Below are positions 1 to 5,046 of a stretch of DNA of 5,046 bases, one piece after another (position 1 is the stretch's first letter; each line of letters starts with the position of its first letter). The translations under genes were made by a program, and so were the position numbers. Under the pieces are notes generated by a model that saw only the letters and a list, made by a program, of their open reading frames with translations, had not been told where the DNA came from and ran no database searches. Source of the DNA: Acidobacteriota bacterium (lineage in GTDB: Bacteria > Actinomycetota > Acidimicrobiia > Acidimicrobiales > UBA8190); assembly GCA_028872975.1 (NCBI GenBank), contig JAGWNV010000206.1, positions 1 to 5,046 of the forward strand, read 5' to 3'.

Positions 1-14
1 CGGCCCGCCGCGCT

Positions 15-18
15 GGAG
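15..18 (+). promoter_or_regulatory. Shine-Dalgarno site for the peptide deformylase gene
   Basis: A GGAG tetramer sits 7 bases before the GTG at 26, which is the expected spacing for a Shine-Dalgarno site. It is the main reason for choosing that GTG as the start, because the reading frame stays open leftwards to the window edge. A chance match is possible in DNA this rich in G. Confidence 0.5.
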
Positions 19-25
19 CCCGTCC

Positions 26-526
26 GTGCCCGTCCGCCCCGTCCTGCAGCTGCCCCATCCTGTGCTGAGCACCCCGGCGGCACCGGTGGGCGTCGTGGAC
101 GACGCTGCCAGGCGGCTCGCCGAGGACCTGCTCGACACCATGGCCGCCTCGCCGGCCTGCGTCGGGCTGGCCGCCCCCCAGATCGGCGCCGCCCTCCGGG
201 CCTTGGCCGTGGACGTGACCGGGCACCGAAAGGCCCGGTCCTGTCACGGTCCCTTCGTCCTGTTCGACCCGGAGGTCGTCGCGGCGTCGGGCCCGGAGAT
301 CGCCAGGGAGGGGTGCATGAGCGTGCCCGACCTCACCGGCGATGTGGCCCGCGCCACCCGCCTCACCGTCGCCGGCCGGGACCCCGGCGGCGAGCGCCGG
401 GTCCTCGAGGTCGACGCCTTCGAGGCCCGCGCCGTGCTGCACGAGCTCGATCACCTCGACGGCCTGCTCTTCCTCGACCGGGTGGCGGGCCCGCACGGCG
501 TCTTCCCCCGGAAGGTGTACCGGTGA
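26..526 (+). CDS. def: Peptide deformylase (polypeptide deformylase, Def family)
   Basis: This cytosolic metalloenzyme removes the formyl group from the N-terminal formylmethionine of new proteins. All three family motifs are visible in the 166-residue product: VGLAAPQIG at residues 46-54 (Gln52 is the expected oxyanion residue), EGCMSVP at 95-101 (Cys97 a metal ligand) and HELDHLDG at 139-146 (His139 and His143 metal ligands, Glu140 the catalytic acid/base). The length is normal for the family. Motif 2 has Met where Leu is commonest, and motif 3 is preceded by Leu where Gln is usual; both look like tolerated variants. The C-terminal run ending FPRKVYR resembles a deformylase subgroup. The chosen start is GTG with GGAG upstream. 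No in-frame stop lies between it and the left edge, so a slightly longer protein cannot be excluded. No fmt gene is visible beside it, so it may be a second deformylase copy, which is inference. The next gene follows almost directly. Confidence 0.9.
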   Translation: MPVRPVLQLPHPVLSTPAAPVGVVDDAARRLAEDLLDTMAASPACVGLAAPQIGAALRALAVDVTGHRKARSCHGPFVLFDPEVVAASGPEIAREGCMSVPDLTGDVARATRLTVAGRDPGGERRVLEVDAFEARAVLHELDHLDGLLFLDRVAGPHGVFPRKVYR

Positions 527-534
527 CCGGCCGC

Positions 535-540
535 TACCCT
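535..540 (+). promoter_or_regulatory. Possible -10 box (TACCCT) for a leaderless transcript
   Basis: TACCCT matches the actinobacterial -10 pattern TANNNT and ends 9 bases before the ATG at 550. That spacing would place a transcript start at or a few bases before the ATG, as in leaderless actinobacterial genes. No convincing -35 element is visible upstream. If real, the hydrolase gene has its own promoter in addition to any read-through from the deformylase gene. This rests on pattern alone. Confidence 0.3.
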
Positions 541-549
541 GGGACGACG

Positions 550-1272
550 ATGGCCGACGTCGACGACCGCCTCTACTTCCGTCAGCTCCTCGCCGGCCGC
601 GACTTCGCCGCCGAGGACCTGGTGGCGGGGCAGATGGTCAATTTCAGCTACCTGATCGGCGACCGGGTGGCCGGCAAGGCCGTGGTGGTGGACCCCGCCT
701 ACGACGTGGGCGGGCTCCTCGACGTGCTGGCCGCCGACGACATGGCCTGTGACGGGGTGCTCGCCACCCACTACCACCCCGACCACGTGGGCGGGTCGCT
801 CATGGGCTACCCGATCGAGGGGGTGACCGACCTCCTCGGTCGCGTCCAGGTTCCCGTGCACGTCCAGCGGACCGAGGCCCCCTGGGTGGCCAAGGCCACC
901 GGCCTCGGCGAGGGCGACCTGGTCCAGCACGACAGCGGTGACGTCGTGGGCGTGGGTGAGCTCGAGATCGAGCTCGTCCACACCCCCGGTCACACCCCCG
1001 GCAGCCAGTGCTTCGCCGTGGCCGGCCGGCTCGTGTCCGGCGACACCCTCTTCCTCGACGGCTGCGGCCGCACCGATCTCCCCGGCGGGGATCCCGAGCA
1101 GATGTACGAGTCGCTCACCACCCGCCTGGCCCGCTTCGGCGACGACGTCGTGCTCTATCCCGGCCACCTCTACTCGCCGGAGCCCTCGGCCACCCTGGGC
1201 GAGACCCGCCTGCGCAACTACGTCTTCCGGCCCCAGAGCGTCCAGCAGTGGCTGGCCATGTTCGGGGCCTGA
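550..1272 (+). CDS. Metallo-beta-lactamase-fold hydrolase (glyoxalase II / ETHE1-like)
   Basis: This is a 240-residue MBL-fold metal-dependent enzyme, probably cytosolic, with no signal peptide or membrane segment. The dinuclear metal site looks complete: THYHPDH at 73-79 (His74, His76, Asp78, His79), His148 in HTPGHTPGS, Asp165 in SGDTLF and His206 in YPGHLYS. GCGRTDLPGG at 171-180 resembles the GCGRTD segment of ETHE1 persulfide dioxygenases and the GRTDLPGG segment of glyoxalase II-like hydrolases. Candidate substrates are therefore glutathione- or other thiol-linked thioesters or persulfides, and the sequence does not decide between them. The ATG at 550 is preferred because it lies just before the conserved-looking LYFRQLL start and after a TACCCT box. 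An alternative in-frame GTG at 523 overlaps the deformylase stop as GTGA and has AGGTG (513-517) upstream, adding nine residues. The flavin reductase gene begins 34 bases downstream on the same strand, so the three genes may be cotranscribed. Confidence 0.85.
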   Translation: MADVDDRLYFRQLLAGRDFAAEDLVAGQMVNFSYLIGDRVAGKAVVVDPAYDVGGLLDVLAADDMACDGVLATHYHPDHVGGSLMGYPIEGVTDLLGRVQVPVHVQRTEAPWVAKATGLGEGDLVQHDSGDVVGVGELEIELVHTPGHTPGSQCFAVAGRLVSGDTLFLDGCGRTDLPGGDPEQMYESLTTRLARFGDDVVLYPGHLYSPEPSATLGETRLRNYVFRPQSVQQWLAMFGA

Positions 1273-1306
1273 GGACCTCCCCCTCCGTCCTCCCGCCACC
1301 CGCACC

Positions 1307-2527
1307 ATGGCTCCCCTCGACCTCGACGCCACCGTGGCGGTGGTGGGCAGCGGCCTGGCCGGCCTGCGGGCCGCCGAGAAGCTCCGTGCGCAGGGACATC
1401 GCGGGCCTCTCGTCCTGCTCGGCGCCGAGCACCACGTCCCCTACGACCGCCCCCCGCTGTCCAAGCAGCTCCTGGCCGGCACCTGGGGCCTCGACCGGGT
1501 CGTGCTGCGGACCAAGGAGAAGCTCGAGGCCCTGTCGCTCGACATGCGCCTCGGCTGCCGCGCCACCGCCCTCGACCTCGAGGGCCGGCGCCTCGAGCTC
1601 GACGACGGGGGCACCCTCGGTTTCGACGGGCTCGTGCTCGCCACCGGCGCCGAGCCCCGGGCCCTCCCGGGCACCGGGGAGGTGGCCGGCGTGCACCTGC
1701 TGCGGACCCTCGACGACTGCGCCGCTTTGGCCACCGCCACCGCCGATCCCGCCACACGCCTGGTCGTGATCGGCGCCGGGTTCATCGGCTCGGAGGTGGC
1801 CGCCACCTGTCACGGACGCGGCCTCGAGGTGACCGTCCTCGAGGCGCTGCCCGTCCCTCTCGAGCGCGCCCTCGGCGCCCGGATGGGTGCCGCCTGCGCC
1901 GCCCTCCACGGCGCCCACGGCGTGGCCCTGCGCACCGGCACCGCCGTCTCCGGCCTCGCCGTCGAGGAGGGCGGGGTGCGCGGCGTGGAGCTCGCCGAGG
2001 GCTCGGTCGTGCCCGCAGACGTCGTTCTCGTCGGGATCGGCGTCGCCCCCGCCACCGGCTGGCTCGAGGGATCGGGCCTCGAGCTCCGCGACGGCGTGGT
2101 GAGCGACGCCACCCTGCACGCCGCCGACGGCGTCGTCGTGGCCGGCGACCTGGCCCGGTGGCGGGACGAGGCGGCCGGGACCGACCGGCGCATCGAGCAC
2201 TGGACCAACGCCGCCGAGCAGGGCATGCACGCCGCCCGGAGCCTCCTCGCCGGACGGGAGGCGGCCGAGGCCTACCGTCCCGTGCCCTACTTCTGGTCCG
2301 ACCAGTACGACGTGAAGATCCAGATGCTCGGCACGCCGTCGCCCGACGACGACGTGGAGGTCGTCGACGGGTCCGTCGACGAAGAGCGCTTCGTCGCCGT
2401 CTACGGCCGCGCCGGGACCCTGACGGGGGCCATCGCCTTCAGCCGGCCCCGCCAGCTCATGGGCTTCCGGCCGCTGCTCGAGGGCGGCGCCTCCTTCGAA
2501 GAGGCCCTCGCCCTCCTGGCCTCCTGA
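1307..2527 (+). CDS. FAD-dependent NAD(H) oxidoreductase, ferredoxin/rubredoxin reductase type
   Basis: This 406-residue flavoprotein is of the class that passes electrons from NAD(P)H through FAD to a small iron-sulfur protein feeding oxygenases or cytochromes P450. The N-terminal FAD-binding Rossmann motif is VVGSGLAG at 12-19. YDRPPLSK at 46-53 is typical of the BphA4/rubredoxin-reductase family, and an ATG-type motif LATGAEPRALPG lies at 111-122. The inserted NAD-binding fold has VVIGAGFIGSEVA at 153-165, and Glu179 at the end of the next strand favours NADH over NADPH. The second FAD contact is VVVAGD at 276-281. The C-terminal reductase domain carries EHWTNAAEQG (297-306) and VPYFWSDQYDVKIQMLG (326-342). 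There is no CxxC redox pair, so it is not thioredoxin-reductase-like. No ferredoxin, rubredoxin or oxygenase gene lies in the window, so its partner is unknown. The ATG is the only credible start that keeps the first beta strand; no Shine-Dalgarno sequence is visible. The stop codon lies inside the terminator-like inverted repeat. Confidence 0.88.
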   Translation: MAPLDLDATVAVVGSGLAGLRAAEKLRAQGHRGPLVLLGAEHHVPYDRPPLSKQLLAGTWGLDRVVLRTKEKLEALSLDMRLGCRATALDLEGRRLELDDGGTLGFDGLVLATGAEPRALPGTGEVAGVHLLRTLDDCAALATATADPATRLVVIGAGFIGSEVAATCHGRGLEVTVLEALPVPLERALGARMGAACAALHGAHGVALRTGTAVSGLAVEEGGVRGVELAEGSVVPADVVLVGIGVAPATGWLEGSGLELRDGVVSDATLHAADGVVVAGDLARWRDEAAGTDRRIEHWTNAAEQGMHAARSLLAGREAAEAYRPVPYFWSDQYDVKIQMLGTPSPDDDVEVVDGSVDEERFVAVYGRAGTLTGAIAFSRPRQLMGFRPLLEGGASFEEALALLAS

Positions 2528-2573
2528 CCGCACCGGCCCGCCGGCGTACCGCCTGCGCCGGCACCGCGGTCAG
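2524..2573. terminator. Nested inverted repeat between convergent genes, likely bidirectional terminator
   Basis: Outer arms CTGACCGC (2524-2531) and GCGGTCAG (2566-2573) are perfect reverse complements. Inside them GCCGGCG (2540-2546) pairs perfectly with CGCCGGC (2556-2562), and a further T-G and A-T pair would leave a five-base loop CCGCC (2549-2553). Both convergent genes end in this element: the outer arms contain the TGA of the reductase (2525-2527) and, on the other strand, the TGA of the kinase (2572-2570). There is no T-tract on either side, so it is not a classical intrinsic terminator. Hairpins without a T-tract are commonly proposed as terminators in GC-rich actinobacteria. An alternative inner pairing is CCGGC (2533-2537) with GCCGG (2557-2561). 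Confidence 0.6.
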
Positions 2574-4039
2574 AATTCGAGGGTGGAGAGCTCCGGCACC
2601 GTGCGCCGGGACCGCTCCCGGGCCTCGAGCCACCGGGCCCGACGGCTGCGGCGGGCGGCGTCGGAGATCGTCGGCTCGAGGCGCCGTGCCGGCCGCCAGC
2701 AGTCGGCCACCTCCTCCTCGTCGGCGAAGGTGCCGAGGGCCAGCCCGGCCAGGTAGGCGGCCCCCAGGGTGGTGGCCTCGGTCACCGGCGCCACCTCGAC
2801 GGGCCGCCCGGCGGCGTCGGCGAGGGCCTGGAGGAACGTGGCGTTGGCGGTCATGCCGCCGTCCACCCGCAGGGTCGCCACCGACAGGCCGGTGTCGGCC
2901 TCGGCCGCCTCCAGGAGATCGGCGCCGCGGTGGGCGACGCCTTCGAGGACGGCCCGGACCACCTCGGGGCGGCCCGTGCCCCGGGTGATGCCGATCAGGG
3001 TGCCGCGAGCCCCGAAGTCCCACACCGGGGTGCCCAGCCCGAGGAGGGCGGGGACGAACCAGACGTCGCCGGTGTCGCTGCAGGCCGCCGCCACGGCATC
3101 GGACTCGGCCGCGTCGGCGATGAGCCCCAGGTCGTCGCGGAGCCACTCCACGCACGTCCCCGCCGACAGCATCACCGCCTCGACCCCCCAGGTGGTCCGC
3201 CCGGCCCGCCGCCAGGCGGCGATGGGGAAGGTGCCGGCGCCGCCCCGGCGCTCGAAGCGGGGACGGACGGCCCCGACGCAGACGTCGAGCATCCCCCCGG
3301 TACCGAACGTCGTCTTGGCCAGGCCGGGCCGGGTGCAGCCCTGGCCGACGAGCGAGGCCTGCTGGTCGCCGGCGATGCCGCAGATGGGCGGTGCACCGGG
3401 CAGCGCCCGGGCCTCGCCCACGGCGCCGGTCGAGTCGACGATGCGCGCCAGCGAGGCGGCCGGGATGCGGAGGGCCTCGAGGACGGCGGGGTTCCAGCCG
3501 CTCCCGTCCGCCAGGAGCAGCCCCGTCACGCCGGCGTTGGTCTGGTCGGTGACGTGAAGGGAGCCGCCGGAGAGCGTCCAGGCGATCCACGTGTCGACGG
3601 TCCCCACGCAGAGGTCGCGGCTGCGGTCGGGGTCGGCCATGTCGAGGAGCATGGCGGCCTTGGTGGCCGACTCGTTGGGGGCGAAGCGCAGTCCCTGGTC
3701 CCGCAGCAGCAGGCAGGTCCCCACCGTCCGCAGGTCCTGCCAGCCGATGCCCGGCCCGACGGGGGAGCCGCTGGCGCGGTCCCAGACGACGGTGGAGGCG
3801 CGCTGGTTCGTGATGCCGACCCCTGCCACCGTGGCACCCGCCGCCGTGGCCTCGGCCAGGGAGGCGCTCGCCACCTCGAGGGCGGCCGCCGCCATCTCGA
3901 GGGCGTCGAACTCGACGAAGCCCGGGGCCGGGGACGAGGGGAGGATGGGGCGGCGGTGCACGGCGGTGACGGCGCCGTCGTCCTGCACCACCGACGCCCG
4001 CACGCTCGAGGTGCCGACGTCCACGACGAGCACGCTCAC
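2570..4039 (-). CDS. FGGY-family carbohydrate/polyol kinase, glycerol-kinase-like with altered substrate pocket
   Basis: This 489-residue cytosolic kinase would transfer phosphate from ATP to a sugar, polyol or triose. Its layout follows glycerol kinase (GlpK of E. coli is 502 residues). It has DVGTSS at 7-12 for phosphate binding, GITNQR at 75-80, WQDLRT at 100-105, GTVDTWIAW at 146-154, GIAGDQQASLVGQ at 221-233 with the presumed catalytic base Asp225, FGTGGM at 245-250, RVDGGMTAN at 391-399 and TTLGAAYLAGLA at 423-434. By comparison with GlpK from memory, several glycerol contacts differ: Glu84 becomes Ala81, Tyr135 becomes Asn122 and Phe270 becomes Met250, while Arg80, Trp100 and Asp225 are kept. 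The short stretch before Asp225 also lacks the GlpK fructose-1,6-bisphosphate loop. It is therefore clearly a FGGY kinase, but glycerol may not be the substrate. The GTG start overlaps the upstream oxidase stop by four bases and has GAGGTG 8 bases before it, implying translational coupling. The gene ends in the shared hairpin. Confidence 0.88.
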   Translation of the reverse strand: MSVLVVDVGTSSVRASVVQDDGAVTAVHRRPILPSSPAPGFVEFDALEMAAAALEVASASLAEATAAGATVAGVGITNQRASTVVWDRASGSPVGPGIGWQDLRTVGTCLLLRDQGLRFAPNESATKAAMLLDMADPDRSRDLCVGTVDTWIAWTLSGGSLHVTDQTNAGVTGLLLADGSGWNPAVLEALRIPAASLARIVDSTGAVGEARALPGAPPICGIAGDQQASLVGQGCTRPGLAKTTFGTGGMLDVCVGAVRPRFERRGGAGTFPIAAWRRAGRTTWGVEAVMLSAGTCVEWLRDDLGLIADAAESDAVAAACSDTGDVWFVPALLGLGTPVWDFGARGTLIGITRGTGRPEVVRAVLEGVAHRGADLLEAAEADTGLSVATLRVDGGMTANATFLQALADAAGRPVEVAPVTEATTLGAAYLAGLALGTFADEEEVADCWRPARRLEPTISDAARRSRRARWLEARERSRRTVPELSTLEF

Positions 4040-5046
4040 GGCCAGGGCACCTCGCCGAAGGGGGAGGGGAGGCCGAGCTTCCCGGGGTTGAGGATGCCCC
4101 GGGGGTCCAGGGCCTCCTTCACGGCCCGGAGCACGCCGAAGCCCGGGCCGAGTGCATCGGGGAGGAACCGGGCGCGGTTGAGGCCGATGCCGTGGTGGTG
4201 GCTCACCGCCGCCCCGGCCGCCCGGACCGCCGCCATGGCGGCGTCCCAGGCCCCCACGTAGTACCGCTCGGCCCAGCTGGCCGCCCCGTCACCGGTGCCG
4301 TCAGCGCCCCCTCTGCCGTCGGCGGCGTCGGCGGTGTCGCCGTCGGGCCGGCGGCCGGCGAAGGTGAAGTAGAGACAGGCGCCGTCCACGTAGGCATGGG
4401 ACTGGTGCGCCGACACCGCCAGGGTGCCGGGCCGGGCCCGGAGGGCGGCGACGGTCGAGTCGTAGAGGCCGGCCAGCGCCGACCAGCGCGCCGCCACCTC
4501 GATGGTGTCGACGACGATGCCGGCGCGATAGAGCGGCGCCAGGGCCGACACGTCGTTGCGGTGCCCGAGCCACCGTTCCACGAGCGCCGTGTCGAGTGGC
4601 TGGGCGCCCGCCGCCGCGCACTCCTGGTCGACGACGGCCATGGTCGGCTCGAGGAGCGCCGGGTCGGCCTCGTCGAGGACGACGAGGACGTTGGTGTCGC
4701 CCTGGTCGAAGTTCCGGCCGGACTCGGTGGCGTCGTAGAGGCGGAGGACGGCCGGGGTGACCCCCCGGCGCAGGACGGCCCGGCAGGCCTCGAGGCCGGC
4801 CTCGAAGCTCGGGAAGCCGACGGCGCGCCGAGCCTGGGCGGCAGGCACCGGGTGCAGGCGGAGGGTGGCGCCGGTGATCACGCCGAGGACGCCCTCGGAG
4901 CCCACGAAGAGCTGGGTGAGGTCGGGGCCGACGGCGGCCCGGGGGCCGGCGCCGCCGGTGCGGACCATCCGTCCGTCGGCCAGGGCCACCTCGAGGCCGA
5001 CGACCATGTCCTCGACCTTCCCGTAGCGCGTCGAGTACTGGCCCGC
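4036..5046 (-). CDS. FAD-linked oxidase, alkyl-DHAP synthase (ADPS)-like, 5' end outside window (partial)
   Basis: This is a flavoprotein of the VAO/FAD_binding_4 superfamily. Only the C-terminal 336 residues are visible; numbering here starts at the codon 5046-5044. The frame is open to the edge and begins AGQYSTRYGKVEDMVVG, which is interior FAD-domain sequence, so the ATG at 5007 is not the true start. GSEGVLGVIT at 49-58 is the conserved FAD-domain end. The cap and C-terminal domain match ADPS features: Arg102 in VLRLYD, Arg174 in LYRAG, Tyr219 in SHAYVDGACLYF and the triple histidine HHHGIG at 283-288, then FGVLRAVKEALDPRGILNPGKLG. ADPS swaps the acyl group of acyl-DHAP for a fatty alcohol to make ether lipids. 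Many bacterial homologues have unknown reactions, so the substrate is not proven. D-lactate and glycolate oxidases usually carry GEHG at the histidine site, which argues against them. A low-complexity Ala/Gly/Asp loop lies at about 231-256. The stop overlaps the FGGY kinase start, so the two genes are very probably coexpressed. Confidence 0.85.
   Translation of the reverse strand, partial: AGQYSTRYGKVEDMVVGLEVALADGRMVRTGGAGPRAAVGPDLTQLFVGSEGVLGVITGATLRLHPVPAAQARRAVGFPSFEAGLEACRAVLRRGVTPAVLRLYDATESGRNFDQGDTNVLVVLDEADPALLEPTMAVVDQECAAAGAQPLDTALVERWLGHRNDVSALAPLYRAGIVVDTIEVAARWSALAGLYDSTVAALRARPGTLAVSAHQSHAYVDGACLYFTFAGRRPDGDTADAADGRGGADGTGDGAASWAERYYVGAWDAAMAAVRAAGAAVSHHHGIGLNRARFLPDALGPGFGVLRAVKEALDPRGILNPGKLGLPSPFGEVPWP
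4048..4053 (-). promoter_or_regulatory. Shine-Dalgarno site for the FGGY kinase gene, inside the oxidase gene
   Basis: On the minus strand this reads GAGGTG, a six-base match to the anti-Shine-Dalgarno complement (part of AAGGAGGTGA), 8 bases before the GTG start at 4039. It lies within the last codons of the upstream oxidase gene and fixes the kinase start at the GTGA overlap. A second GTG two codons inside (4033) is less well placed. Confidence 0.6.

Noticed and set aside
313..549. N-terminal extension of the MBL hydrolase from an ATG at 313 inside the deformylase gene
   Set aside because: The added residues are an Arg/Pro-rich out-of-frame reading of the deformylase; the conserved fold begins only after about 565.
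938..1306. N-terminal extension of the flavin reductase from an ATG at 938
   Set aside because: It reads the MBL gene out of frame as Ser/Pro/Ala-rich sequence. The Rossmann fold starts directly after the ATG at 1307.
451..1332. A 293-codon minus-strand frame opposite the MBL hydrolase
   Set aside because: Its composition is biased by the third-position G/C of the real gene and rich in Val, Gly and His. No motif is visible, and the plus-strand gene has a full metal-ligand set.
1115..2533. A 472-codon open frame on the minus strand opposite the flavin reductase
   Set aside because: It is the GC-rich antisense shadow of a gene with clear FAD and NAD motifs. The translation is low-complexity Gly/Ala/His-rich with no recognisable domain.
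400..2680. Frequent CTCGAG hexamers on both strands as a possible repeat or binding-site family
   Set aside because: Most fall on in-frame Leu-Glu or similar codon pairs and have irregular spacing, so GC-rich codon choice explains them.
2457..3590. A 377-codon minus-strand frame overlapping the FGGY kinase in another phase
   Set aside because: The translation is an Arg/Pro/Gly-rich alternative reading of the kinase gene and lacks conserved motifs.
2930..4261. A 443-codon plus-strand frame opposite the kinase and oxidase end
   Set aside because: It runs antisense across two real genes, is rich in Gly/Arg/Ala/Pro, and has no recognisable domain or ribosome site.
5005..5007. ATG at 5007 as the true start of the FAD-linked oxidase
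   Set aside because: The 13 codons upstream to the edge read AGQYSTRYGKVED, typical interior FAD-domain sequence of this family, so the gene continues beyond the window.

Overview
The window is very GC-rich DNA with strong G/C preference at third codon positions, frequent GTG starts and 4-base GTGA gene overlaps. Long shadow ORFs lie opposite every gene. This fits a high-GC actinobacterium. The protein styles remind me of Acidimicrobiia-type genomes, but that is an impression and not a phylogenetic test. Coding density is close to complete. I see no mobile element, tRNA, rRNA, CRISPR array or prophage signature, and no gene-free stretch above about 45 bases.

Left half, plus strand (about 26-2527). 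Three genes run in one direction. First is a peptide deformylase with all three family motifs. Next is a metallo-beta-lactamase-fold hydrolase of the glyoxalase II / ETHE1-like kind with a complete metal-ligand set. Last is a 406-residue FAD- and NAD(H)-binding reductase of the ferredoxin/rubredoxin reductase type. The first two are nearly contiguous: an in-frame GTG of the second overlaps the stop of the first, and a TACCCT box lies just before its ATG. The third follows after 34 bases with no visible Shine-Dalgarno sequence.

Junction (2524-2573). The two gene sets converge here on 42 bases of non-coding sequence. A nested, nearly symmetrical inverted repeat fills the gap, and its outer arms contain both stop codons. 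It is a likely shared bidirectional terminator.

Right half, minus strand (5046 down to 2570). An FAD-linked oxidase enters from the right edge with its N-terminus outside the window. It carries the HHHGIG signature and other residues typical of alkyl-dihydroxyacetonephosphate synthase (ADPS) and not the GEHG form of D-lactate/glycolate oxidases. Its stop codon overlaps the GTG start of a FGGY-family kinase. That kinase is glycerol-kinase-like overall but has lost several residues that contact glycerol in E. coli GlpK. Overlap plus a strong internal Shine-Dalgarno sequence imply coupled translation and a shared pathway. The attractive but unproven idea is a kinase that makes a phosphorylated triose or polyol acted on by the ADPS-like flavoenzyme, in ether-lipid-like chemistry or an unknown catabolic route. 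This pair is the part of the window most worth a second look.
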